From contig NC_080568.1 of the NCBI RefSeq assembly GCF_030253575.1, positions 29,632,001-29,696,000 on the forward strand: DNA of 64,000 nt, given 5' to 3'. Under the pieces are notes generated by a model, which ran no database searches, had not been told where the DNA came from, and saw only the letters and a list, made by a program, of their open reading frames with translations. The position numbers were made by a program, and so were the translations under genes. Each line of letters begins with the position of its first letter. Position 1 is the first letter of the stretch. The stretch comes from Rhododendron vialii (lineage: Eukaryota > Streptophyta > Magnoliopsida > Ericales > Ericaceae). This document shows, one piece after another, positions 1-10,007 of this stretch.

Positions 1-115
1 GCGGTGTGTTTTTGTGCGGTGGTCGGGCGGTGATGGAGAGCCATTTGAGAAGGAAAACTAGGAAGAGAAACAAGGGAAGGAAAGAGAAAATGAAGGGGTA
101 TAGTGAGAAATGCAT
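1..115 (-). CDS. Cytochrome P450 (CYP71A-like), N-terminal start of exon 1, cut by window edge
   Basis: The reverse strand from the ATG at 115 reads a hydrophobic anchor starting MHFSLYPFIFSFLP and ending [11 protein letters not shown], followed by a basic/proline stretch. This matches almost residue for residue the first 38 residues of the complete P450-A at 5274. P450s of this clan are ER-anchored haem monooxygenases that take electrons from cytochrome P450 reductase. Only the membrane anchor and the start of the hinge are inside the window, so whether the gene is intact cannot be judged. About 90 bases upstream are also similar to the P450-A promoter, so the two genes are tandem duplicates in the same orientation. 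Confidence 0.8.
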   Translation of the reverse strand, partial: MHFSLYPFIFSFLPLFLFLVFLLKWLSITARPPHKNTP

Positions 116-194
116 GGCTCTGGTTGCAACAAATTTTGAAAATACGTATACGCTGTGTGCATGTGTGGTGCGGGTTGCATGAACATTGGGACAG

Positions 195-203
195 TTTTTT
201 ATA
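195..203 (-). promoter_or_regulatory. Probable TATA box of the left-edge P450
   Basis: The reverse strand reads TATAAAAAA about 80-90 bases upstream of the ATG at 115. The flanking sequence down to the ATG is similar to the P450-A promoter, where a TATAAAG lies in a comparable place. This is inference from position and motif only. Confidence 0.45.
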
Positions 204-1007
204 GGAAATTTGTCAAGAAAAAAGACAGTGGTGTACAAATTTGTCAAGCACAAGCAAAGGAAATAAGACAGTGGGGTACATAATTTTCCATGAGAAAATT
301 ATGAAAGAGTAGAAAAACAAATGGGGAAATTTACTTTATTGACATGGGCCAAGATGAGACGACCGTGCTAGAGAGAAAAAGCCTTTGTGAATTTACTTCA
401 TTGACATGGTAATGACAATTTTGTAAATTTATATGAATAAGAGAAAAAAAAAAGTATCATCAATGAATAAAAGAAGGGGTGTGAATTATTTTTCGTGCTA
501 ACAAAACCTGGCCGTTGTATAAAAAAGGTTATTGATAATGTCACTCTCAAAGGGGGGACATGTTCGTACCTTTATCCTTGATATGTACTTGATTCTTTTT
601 GTCAAACCGTTTTTCCACCGTACATCTCTCCTAAAATCAATTGGTGTAAGGGAGCACTTCAATTAAATCTTTTATGGCATTCAATATTGCACCCGCAAGT
701 CTATTTTTAGAGCGATCATTGGGAATGACATTGTGTAACCAAATCCATGCGAACACTCCGGATCCAACACTTTTCTTTAGTCATGTTCTGAGCCTATCAC
801 AATAATTCAATCCGTCCATTTAGTGGATACAGTGTGAAAGAGACACATGCAAAAAAATCAATCCGGGCCCAACACTTTTCTTTAGTCATGTTCGATGACT
901 TCCGAAGAGGCATTACACAAGGATCAGCAGAAGTGATGGCCCTGGACCTGGAGGCCCTGAATTCATGTACCTATAGATATCTAAGTAGATTGATTTTTTT
1001 CGCAAGG

Positions 1008-1241
1008 AGAAATTTTTGAATGCCAAGCGGGCACCACGTGGTGCCTGAGGAGTGCATCCAGGCTGTCCATTTCAATTTTAGACGGCTCAGATTTGAAAAG
1101 AGAAAGAAGAGAGAGAGTGGTGGGGTGAGAGGAGAGAGAGTATTTCAATTTGGACCATCCAACATCCTTTTGAACAATCCAGATATGCTGCTCGGAGATC
1201 ATGTGGGTACGGCCTCGTAGTAGCCACCCAAAAATTTCTCA
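1008..1241. repeat. MITE-like repeat carrying a G-box, copy 1
   Basis: The ends are inverted copies of GAGAAATTTTTG. The interior is clearly similar to 5626-5868, upstream of P450-A, including the AGAGTGGTGGGGTGAGAGGA stretch. A palindromic CACGTG lies at 1035-1040. No sure target duplication was found. It sits about 0.9 kb upstream of the left-edge P450. Confidence 0.6.
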
Positions 1242-1492
1242 AAAAGAAATGAATCTCGTAGATATCAAGGAGTCAGATGCGACCATGTATAGCACGATTA
1301 GACTTGCCCCGGTTGCTTTTTTTTTTGTTACACAATAAATCAACTCTAAATGCTGCCTCCCAAAAGTTTTATGTTCGAAATCTTCCAGGAGCTACCATGT
1401 AACTCATTTGGAGTCGGTTCATACAGTGTTTTGCTTCAATTTTATTTTGGGCTTTCTGCTAGTGTCCGGTGAAATGTCTAGAACAGGATGTG

Positions 1493-1681
1493 GAAGTATT
1501 AGCTCAGGTGATGGAGTGTCGTGTGGGATTTCTCCCATTGAATTACCTTGGGCTCCCACTTGGTGCTAATTCTAGAAAAATTCAAACTTGACAACCTGTG
1601 GTAGATAAGGTGGAGAAAAGATTGATAGTGTGGGAGAGGAGATTTATCTCCTTTGGTGGTAAGTTGACCCTTATCAACTCT
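1493..1681 (+). pseudogene. LINE (L1-type) reverse transcriptase fragment
   Basis: The plus strand translates to a stretch with NYLGLPLGANSRKIQ, then a stop codon, then PVVDKVEKRLIVWERRFISFGGKLTLINS-like sequence (two blocks). The YLGLPLGA and GGKLTLI blocks are hallmarks of the thumb region of plant L1 reverse transcriptases. Only about 63 codons remain, with one in-frame stop, and no tail or target duplication is visible. This is a dead fragment, not a host gene. Confidence 0.8.
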
Positions 1682-1952
1682 AATACAATTAATCAATCTG
1701 CCTATAGATAAATAAATTTTTATGTTAACAATTGACCAAACTTTTACCAATTTCTTGTGTCATGAACACTCGGGTACACGTACCCTCATTTCTCTCTAAA
1801 TTATTATTATTGTGCAGTTTATCACATTTTCTTTTCTTTCCAGAACAAGATAAGAATTATCAAAATTATATAGAAAACTCTCAAAATGTGCCAGTATTAC
1901 TATTATATCCAATATGTACTCATGAAAATACAGATACATGTTTCATACATAT

Positions 1953-2195
1953 TACTCCCTCCGTCTCAATTAATTTAAATGCTCCATACGGGAGACCGTG
2001 TAACTTTGACATCAAAAATAAAACGCTTTCGAAATTAATTTTTAACTTTGTTTTGCACCATTTAAAATATCTCAATGAATACTTTCAAACGGTAAAAAAT
2101 AAAAGTTCCAAAAAAGATTATAAAAAATATGATTTTTTTAAGAGTCAAAAGACACGACTTTACACAGGAAACATTTAAAATAGACTAAGGGAGTG
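1953..2195. mobile_element. Stowaway-like MITE downstream of P450-A
   Basis: It begins TACTCCCTCCGTCTC and ends with the imperfect inverse (AGACTAAGGGAGTG). This is the classic end of plant Stowaway MITEs, which target TA. The paralogous stretch next to the P450 pseudogene (around 8902-8925) reads straight through from CATAC to CAATAATAGGAGC without this insert, so an empty site exists in the same window. The 148-codon open frame over 1732-2178 is chance reading through it. Confidence 0.75.
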
Positions 2196-2234
2196 CAATA
2201 ATAGGAGCTTAAGTACTTTCACATGGTACTCCAA

Positions 2235-5200
2235 TTAACAAGACCAAGGAGTTGCAACAAGAAGCAAAGGCAACTTTTTGTGAACAGTGATACCAGCAAC
2301 TTCACTCACATCCAACTCCACCCCATCAGGCAATGCAAAATCAAACTTGTGCACAAGATTTGCGACGGCCAGCTCATCGACCGCCGCCGCAAACTGAATC
2401 CCCGGGCACCCCCTCCTCCCCGCTCCGAATGGAATCAACTCGAAATCATGCCCTCTAAAATCAACCAGACTGTTCGAAAACCTCTCAGGCCTAAACTCCT
2501 CGGGGTCGTCCCACGATGCCGGATCCCGCCCGATCGACCATGCATTGACGACCACGCGCGTCCCGGCCGCAACGTCATAGCCCATTACTTGGACGTCTTT
2601 GGTCGACTCCCGAGGCACGAGAAGGGGAATTGGAGGGTGGAGGCGTAGAGTCTCCTTTATCACGGCTTTTAGGTAGGGCATCTGGTCTAGATCGTCCTCA
2701 GTTATGGGCTGGTTGGGTTGGATTGTTCTTCGAACTTCGGCTTGGAGTTTTTTCATGGCTTGAGGATGTTTTAAGAGTTCTGTCACTGCCCATTCTAGGG
2801 CTGTGGATGTAGTATCAGTTCCAGCAGCAAATACATCCTACATTACAACAAAAAAACATACTCCTATGAGTTTTATTTAGTATACATTTCTTGTTTGTTT
2901 ATTTGATAAGAAAAATCTCTTTGACACCAATTATACACTGATCCTCCGTGTAGAAGGAAGTGTCCACCAACCCAATAAAAAGAAGACAACTCAGTGTGGG
3001 ACAATTGGCAAAAATGGGACAATGTTGAAAAAATGATTTTTTGGGATTCTATGGATCCAAAACTTGATTATAAGAGCAATAGAGACAAAATTTAATTATG
3101 ACCCTTTGAAATAATATGATCAGAATAAAAAGATCTTCGCACTAGTTCAAACGGATTAAAAATTAGAGCGCTTAAAATTTTTAACCATATTTTTTAATAT
3201 ATAAATATTTTAAAAATATTAAGCGCTTTAATTTTTAATCCATTTGAATCAATGCGAAGATCTTATTTTTCTGATCATATTATTTTAAATGGTCATAGTT
3301 AAATTTTGTCTTTAGAGCTCTCATAATCAAGTTTTTTCTCTATAGGATCCCAAAAAATCATTTTCTCAACATTGTCCCATTTTTTACCCTTTAAAATAAT
3401 AAGATCTTTACACTGATTTAAACGGATTAAGGATTGGAATAGTTGATTTTTTAATCATATTTTCTAATATATAAACCGTTCAAAAAAATAAAGCGCTCCA
3501 ACTTTGAATCTGTTTAAACTGGCGCGAAGATCTTATTATTCTAATCATATTATTTCTAAAGTGTTATAATTAATTTTGTCTCTATGGCTCTCATAATTAA
3601 GTATTTGTTCTTTATTTGAAACCCTATAGATCATAGAAACTTGATTATGAGAGCACTAGATACAAAATTTAACTATAACTCTTTAGAATAATATAATTAG
3701 AATAATAAGATCTTCACACTGGTTCAAACAGATTGAAAATTGAAGTGCTTAATAATTTTGAATTGTTTATATATTTAAAAATATGCTTAAAAAATTAAGT
3801 GTTCCAATCTTTAATCTGTTTGAACCAATGCGAAAATCTTACTATTCAGATGATATTATTCTAAATGGTCATAATTAAAATTTGTCTTTAAAACTCTCAT
3901 AATCAAGTTTCAATTCTCACGCTGAGTTGTCTTCTTTTTATTGGTCCTTCTACTACACGGAGGGTCGTGTATAATTTATGTCTCTAATCCTTAACCTTGT
4001 TCAGAAATCGTAGAAAGTAATTGAACTAGGATATAAAAATAACAAGGCTACGAAACAATTGCTCAGTACAAATTTAAGATGATCTGAGTCCAAATCTCAA
4101 AGGCGCGCCAGTCTTCTGTTCGCGAGGGCTAGACATTAAGATCTTCAATACTAGATAAAATAAGGTTGAGCATGAGAAATAAAAATAAAAATAAAATGTG
4201 AAAAAAATAATAATAAAATAAGGTTGGGCATGAGAAAAAAATAAAATTAAAATAAGATTGAGCACGATGTATGATCCAGATTCTTGCTTAACATTAGCCC
4301 AAGAGCATTGAATAATTTCTTGAGCAGATAGTCATGAAAAAAAGAAATTCAGGCCTTACCAAAATAAGAGCTTTGACGCTATCTCTATGAATAGGAATCC
4401 CAGCCACGTTCTCTCTCTGGACTTCAAGCAACACATTCACAAAATCTTGCTCTCTCTCTCCTCCCTGTCTCTCTCTACTTTCATGCTCTTCCACCACACC
4501 CTCTAAAAACTCATCCAACTCCTTAGCAAGTCTTTCCGCTCTCCCATACACCCCATTTACTCTATTCACCCACTTTAGCCATGGGGCAAAATCTCCAATA
4601 TCAAAAAACCCCAATAACTCCACGAACTCCCCCAAAACCTCCTTAAACCCCCTCCTGCCCCCTCCTCCTTCTCCACCCCCGACGCCGCCGTATTTCCGCC
4701 CCAACGCCACCCTACACACCACGTCTCCCATCAACTCCACAATCAATTCGCTCAAATTCACCACATTAGAACCAGAACCCAAAATCTTCTCAATCATGAG
4801 CGCCGTCTCTTCTTCCCTGACATTGCGAAAGGATTGGACTCGCTTGTTGCTTAGTAGTTGGAGGACGCAGATGCTCTTCATCTGCCTCCAATACTCGCCG
4901 TAAGGGCTGAAAGCCACATCCTTCGCTCCGTACATGATTTTCTCACAAATGGTCGATTTTGGTCGATTGGAGAAGATAAAGTCATGGGTTTTCATGATGT
5001 CACGGGCGGCGGCGGTGGAGGAGGCGATCAAGACAGGAGCAGCGGCAAAGTGGAGGAGCATTAAGGGGCTGTGGGCTTGGGAGAGGGAGTGGAGGGAGAG
5101 GTGGGGGAAGGGGCCGATTTGGTGGAGGTTTCCGATCACGGGGAGCTTTCGGGGAGACGGCGGTGGGTTTTTGTGCGGTGTTCGGGTGGTGATGGAGAGC

Positions 5201-5274
5201 CATTTGAGAAGGAAAACTAGGAAGAAAAACAGGGGAAGGAGAGAGAAGATGAAGGGGTGTAGTGAGAAATGCAT
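2235..5274 (-). CDS. Cytochrome P450, CYP71A-like (P450-A), complete
   Basis: There are two exons: 5274-4360 (305 codons) and 2837-2235 (200 codons plus stop), joined phase 0 by GT-AG, giving 505 residues, normal for CYP71. The start is the ATG at 5274; the frame upstream has no ATG. Motifs in order: N-terminal anchor (about 5-25), [15 protein letters not shown] hinge, I-helix AAGTDTT (309-315), KETLR with E367/R370, FRPERF (420-425), and haem loop [12 protein letters not shown] with Cys449. All catalytic landmarks are present. The family performs NADPH-dependent hydroxylations in specialised metabolism at the ER; the substrate is unknown. The 1522-bp intron is enlarged by a foldback element. 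CYP71A placement rests on resemblance remembered from the family and needs a tree. Confidence 0.92.
2930..3985. mobile_element. Foldback element with three hairpin units in the P450-A intron
   Basis: The outer inverted arms share AATTATACAC, CCTCCGTGTAG and AATAAAAAGAAGACAACTCA. Between them lie three head-to-tail imperfect hairpins (about 3040-3365, 3385-3632, 3634-3910). Each has inverted AAGATCTTCGCA... arms meeting over a short A/T-rich loop. The intron of the P450 pseudogene at 9525-9655 is only 131 bp and lacks all of this, so the element is an insertion, or was lost there. A single-unit relative lies at 59858-60024. No protein is encoded. Confidence 0.8.
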
Positions 5275-5377
5275 GGTTTGTTGTTTGATGAGTCTCGGCA
5301 ACAAATTTTCTAAAGCTGTATGCAATATGAATATGTGGTGTGGGTCAGTGGGTGCATGAATATTGGAACAGTTTATA

Positions 5378-5384
5378 CTTTATA
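5378..5384 (-). promoter_or_regulatory. Probable TATA box of P450-A
   Basis: The reverse strand reads TATAAAG about 105 bases upstream of the ATG at 5274. A related A/T-rich box is found at the left-edge paralogue. No transcription start can be read from sequence alone. Confidence 0.5.
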
Positions 5385-5625
5385 CCACGGTCGGGTTTTT
5401 CGAGACGAAAATGATTTTCGTAATCTTCTTTTATTTATTGAAATTTCTTGTCTTTTATTCATGTAAATCAAAAAAATTACTCTCATCTCTTGAGCTATTT
5501 TTTCTTTATAAAGAGCAATTTGGTATTTTCTGGTGAATAAAGACAAAAAATGAGTCTCAATGAATAAAAGGAGGGCGCTTTTTATTTTTATTTTTATTTT
5601 ATAAAGAGCAATCATTTCCTTTGGA

Positions 5626-5868
5626 TTAATTTTTCAGTGTCGAGTGGGTACCACGTGGTATTGGCTCGGCACATCCGAACAGTCCATTTCGGTTTTGGAC
5701 GGCTCAAATTTGAAGAGAAAAAGAGGAGAGAGTGGTGGGGTGAGAGGAGAGAAAATGTTTCAATCTGGGTGGTCTAACACATTTTTGGACGGTCCGAATG
5801 GACTGCTTGGACACCACATGGACACAGCCACGTGATACCCTCGGTATCCAAAAATTTCTCCTTCCTTT
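5626..5868. repeat. MITE-like repeat carrying G-boxes, copy 2
   Basis: It is similar over most of its length to 1008-1241. Near its two ends the copies of GGGTACCACGTGG / GGGTATCACGTGG are inverted. CACGTG occurs at 5652-5657 and 5829-5834. It lies roughly 350-600 bases upstream of the P450-A start codon, so it is in promoter range. Confidence 0.6.
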
Positions 5869-6241
5869 GCGTAACTTTTGACAAATTGGCTAGTGCTTTA
5901 GTGTTGGTGTTTTCTAAATTACTCCACTATTTATTTCATTTTTCCAACTTTTATACTATTCTTTTATTTTACCAATTTTGTGTTTTAATATTCTTGAGTG
6001 CACACGACATTGTTGAGAGGAATTTCCGAAGAACCCTTAAAATAGTAAAAAGAAGACAACGAGTGGGGTGGATAGAACATTATTGGAGTTGTGATGAGCA
6101 CGTGAATGGCTGTTGTTCATTGTAATCTAAATTTGAGATAAGTACAAAGACAACGAGTGGGAAGTGTGCGTGCGGTCCAAAATAAAAGGCGAAAAAACAA
6201 AAGAGGAGGCTAACAACTTTAAAAGACGTACGTGTCCGAAC

Positions 6242-6930
6242 TAAGGGTGAGCATGGGTCGGGTCGGGCCTAAACCCGTCACCCGATCTGAACAGATTGGG
6301 TTAAAAATTTTGCAACCGATGGCCCACTGACTTCAAGGCCAAACTCGACCGATCCGACATCATCGGACTGTCGGTCGGGTTTTGGTTTCGCCCGCAAACA
6401 AAACACATTTGGGAGAAAAAGAACAAAGGTACAAATATAGAGAAGAATCTTCCGACGTTGATCTTTTCCGTTGGAGTATTTTTTGTCGGCATCACAGCCG
6501 TCTCACTTACCGTGGAAACTCGGTGAGATGTGAGAGAGAGGGAGTCGGAGATTGAGAGAGACACAGGCTTTTTCGTTGTCGATTATCGTCGCCGTCTCAC
6601 TTATGGACGGCAACGTTGTCGTCGACCTCAATGGTGGACCTGTTGCCGGCAAGTGAAAAGAATCTGAAAAGTCTCACATGTGATAAGAGACAAGGTGTAA
6701 TGGTGTATCATCTGCTCATAGCCTCACATTCTGCCATGTGTATTGTGTACCTTAACTCCTCTTAATTGCGGGTTCGACGGGTAGAGATTGTGTGCAGCCA
6801 AAGGCCGAACCGAACATCGAAAATTTTGCATGTAGGAAACCGACGACCGACCGAATGCTTGATCGAAACCGTCCACCCGCTTTCGGGTCGATTCGGATCC
6901 ACAAGTGATCGGGTTTTTTGCCCACCCCTG
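6242..6930. mobile_element. Non-autonomous hAT element with 8-bp target duplication
   Basis: GTCCGAAC flanks both sides (6234-6241 and 6931-6938). The ends read TAAGGGTGAGCATGGGTCGG and, inverted, CAGGGGTGGGCAAAAAACCC. Eight-base duplications with (T/C)A(A/G)GGGTG ends are typical of plant hAT elements. I see no transposase coding sequence in the 689 bp. Confidence 0.8.
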
Positions 6931-7163
6931 GTCCGAACCGTTTGTTGAATGTGGACTCACGTGCATTGAAATGATTCCAAATGTGATTGTGTATTTCTGA
7001 ATTGTGTTTTAAGTTATATGTGTAACCCTGGTCTAAAAAAATTCTTCGTAAATTTTTTTAAAACCAAACACATACACAAACACCTACATGCTATACTCGT
7101 ATATATGACTTGTGTTGCTTTAGAGTTGCTATTTTCTTGAGAGGTCAAATCCCAACATTGAGC

Positions 7164-7427
7164 TGTGACACTCCGCTTTCCGGTGGCTGGCGGTACTGCA
7201 GGAAGCGTCCGGACGGAAGGAGGTAAGTCATGGTTTATAAGAAAAGATCCCTCTTACTTGTACAAGGCCTTTTAAAGTTGTGAGGGCGGGTCAAAGCGCA
7301 TAGGAACTTCACAGTTAAGCGTACTCATCCTGGAGCAATCCAAAGATGGGTGACCTCACTGAAAAGTCTATGGGCTTTGGGCGTCCAAAGCGGACAATAT
7401 TGTACAAAGATGGAATGAGTCGTTACA
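7164..7427 (+). mobile_element. Solo LTR of a Cassandra TRIM element
   Basis: The 264-bp repeat starts TGTGACACTCC and ends GTTACA, flanked by the 5-bp duplication TGAGC (7159-7163 and 7428-7432). It contains a stretch clearly derived from 5S rRNA (about 7299-7372). The AGTTAAGCGTACTC and GATGGGTGACCTCACTG blocks match the 5S internal promoter region. The downstream ACAATATTGTACAAAG block is typical of Cassandra. No second LTR or internal domain remains, so this is a solo LTR left by LTR-LTR recombination. Confidence 0.85.
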
Positions 7428-7936
7428 TGAGCAGTGTAAAATGGTGAGTGACTTTTGGGGTGTTTTCATTAAGGAAAAATTTGGAGAATTTTTTTTGTTG
7501 TTGAAAAGCTGTTTGTTGTTTCTCGTAGTGAATAAGTTGGTAATAGGTATATAAGTGCAAAAAATTATTGAAGAAGTTGCTAACAACTTTTTTGTTAGTG
7601 TGAATGAGATGGTAAAATGTTGAAATTTGTTAATGACTTAAAAAAAAACGCCTACGTTTTTTCCGCTTTTCCTTACCGGAAACACGGCTTATTGATAATG
7701 AAGGGAAGACTTGGAAGGAGGAGGGAGACACTAGCTAGTGAGGTCAGTTTTTAATAACGGAGATGCTGATAGGATTCTTTGCCAGCCAATTAGTACCACG
7801 GGTCAGTGCGACGATAAAATTTGGAACTGCACAGTTTTAATGATATGCGCTTCGGTTAGTCATTGCTATTTCGATGCGGAGAAATTAAGGTGCCAGCGGA
7901 GATGATCGGTCCTGTTTGTGGGTTGGAGGTTGAAAT

Positions 7937-8292
7937 TGTTAAAGCATCCAACTCTAAATCAGTTGATAAAAAGTGGAGAGGCCACACGACTCATATACAA
8001 GTTTTGGTGGAGATAATTAACCGATTTGGGACAAATCTCAACATTCCCCTGCACGTGCGACCTCCGACTCGTACGTGGGGAGATAAATAAAGGATCCATA
8101 TGACACTTGGATCACAACAAATAACGGTGAACGTATGGCACAAACAAGGGGAAGAAATTCTCAGAAACTCTAGCTCTGATACCATGTTAAAATATCCAAT
8201 TCTAAACCATTTGCAAAAGAGTGGAAAGGCCACCCAGACTCATATACTAATTTTGGAAGAGATAATTAACCGATGTGGGACAAATCTCAACA
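7937..8292 (-). mobile_element. Very small TRIM element, two LTRs of about 107 bp
   Basis: Two similar direct repeats, 7937-8043 and 8185-8292, both start TGTTAAA and end CTCAACA. Immediately left of the right copy, 8173-8184 is the reverse complement of TGGTATCAGAGC, the initiator-Met tRNA primer site, so the element points to the minus strand. Only about 140 bp lies between the LTRs and there is no coding capacity. Flanks GAAAT (7932-7936) and GAAAC (8293-8297) look like a target duplication with one difference. The LTRs have clearly diverged, so the element is old. Confidence 0.8.
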
Positions 8293-8454
8293 GAAACCAC
8301 CTCACACATGCTGTATAGGCATGTAGAGTGTGGTTACTATCCCCGTTTTCGCTACAGACCGGAGAAGATGGTGGAGGCACGGTTGGGAGAAATGTGGATT
8401 AGGGTAAATGGAATCAGCCTCTGGGGCTAAGCGCAAATAACTGCTAGGTCTCTT

Positions 8455-8566
8455 TGGTTGTTAATGGTAGGCATATATGGTTGGCACGAAACGAGTGGGT
8501 ATTTAGCAGGAAATGGGTTGGAGAACAGCAGATTATTAACAAGGCGGCTCTGTTTGTTTCGAAGAA
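8455..8566 (+). pseudogene. Possible LINE fragment (region after the reverse transcriptase)
   Basis: The plus-strand frame reads HIWLARNEWVFSRKW followed by QQIINKA. This resembles the W-x-x-RN-x-x-VF ... NRA block found after the reverse transcriptase in plant L1 elements. The match is short and no other part of a LINE was found around it. Confidence 0.45.
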
Positions 8567-8945
8567 AGGTATTTTGCCCAGGTATTTGGATGGATACACA
8601 TGAAGTAAATTAGGAGTATGCATTATTTTCATCGAAAAAAAATTAGAAAAATTCTTGGAATACAAACAACATGGTCATATTTATGAGGATGAGTTTTTCC
8701 AAGAATTTAGATATTTGAAACCATGATATTGCCGTGAAAAGTAACATAATCAATTGACAACCTTGATTCTATAAGGTCTTATTGGAAATATGGTAGTTTC
8801 TAAATGGTATGTCTTTATCGAATTTTATTAACTATACCAATCATAGTTGCTACGGTGGAGATGAGCTTTTTGAATTTAAAGTTGATATATGTTTCATACA
8901 TACTACAATAATAGGAGCCTTAAGTATTTTCACATGGTACTCCAA

Positions 8946-9746
8946 TTAGCAAGACCAAGGAGTTGCAACAAGAAGTAGAGGGAACTTTTTATGAACAGTC
9001 ATACCACCACCTTCACTCACATCCAACTCCACCCCATTAGGCAATGCAAAATCAAACTTCTGCACAAGATTTGCGACGGTCAGCTCATCGATCGCCTCCG
9101 TAGACTAAATCCTTGGGCACCCCCTCCTCCCCGCTCCAAACGGAACCAAATCGAAATCTTGCCCTTTGAAATTGATCGGACGGTTCGAAAATCTCTCAAG
9201 CCTAAACTCCTCGGGCTCGTCCCACGACACTAGATCCCGCAGATCACCTAAGCGTTGACGAGCACGCGTGTATACTTGGACATCTTTGGTCGACTCCCGG
9301 GGCGGGATAATGGAAGCCGAAGGATGGAGGCGTAGCGTCTCCTTGATCACAGCTTTTAGATAAGGCATCTGGTCTAGATCGTCCTCAATTATAGGTTGGT
9401 TGGGTTGGGCTATTCTTCTGACTTCGGCTTGGAGTTTTTTCATGGCTTGAGGATATTTTAAGAGCTCTGTCATCGCCCATTCTTGGGTTGTGGATGTAGT
9501 ATCAGTTCCAGCAATAAATACATCCTACAGGGCACAAAAAGAAAGAAAGAAGTAACGTTGAGCACGATGTATGGTCTAGGTTCGTGCTTAACATTACCCC
9601 ATGAGTATTGAATAATTTCTCGATTGTTCATAAAGAAGAGAGATTGAGGCCTTACCAAAATAAAAGCTTTGACGCTATCTCTATGAATAGGAATCCCCGC
9701 AGCTTTCTCTCTCTGGACTTCAAGCAACACATCCACAAAATCTTGG

Positions 9747-9777
<31 letters not shown>

Positions 9778-9983
9778 CCTTTCTCTCTCTACCCTCATGC
9801 TCTTCCACCACACCCTCCAAAAACTCATCCAACTCCTTAGCAAGTCTCACCCCATTTACTCTATTCACCCACTTAAGCCATGGCACAAAATCTCCAATGT
9901 CAAAAAACCCCCCAGTAACTCCACAAACTCCCCCAAAATCGCCTTAAACCCCTTCCTGCCCCCTCCTCCTCCTCTACCCCCGA
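8946..9983 (-). pseudogene. CYP71A-like P450 pseudogene, truncated and decayed
   Basis: Close relative of P450-A on the same strand. Exon 1 survives only from about residue 213 of P450-A (9983-9656). The intron is short (9655-9525). Exon 2 runs 9524-8946 and ends TPWSC plus TAA like P450-A. Damage seen: extra bases in the exon 1 part, a gap between the KDVQV block and the ESW-like block that removes about 20 residues, and an in-frame TAG at 9104-9102 just after the haem loop ([12 protein letters not shown], with Arg for Gly). A (CT)n run expands a Glu/Arg-rich segment. The 3' flank still aligns with that of P450-A. It stops abruptly where duplication unit 1 begins. Confidence 0.88.
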
Positions 9984-10007
9984 ACTGGTGCCAACTAGTC
10001 ACCTCCA

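Noticed and set aside
1732-2178. 148-codon open frame on the plus strand
   Set aside because: It runs through a Stowaway-like MITE, has A/T-rich low-complexity content and matches no domain; the paralogous site near 8900 lacks the sequence.
5275-5325. N-terminal extension of P450-A
   Set aside because: The frame is open but contains no ATG; the conserved hydrophobic anchor begins at the ATG at 5274, as in the left-edge paralogue.
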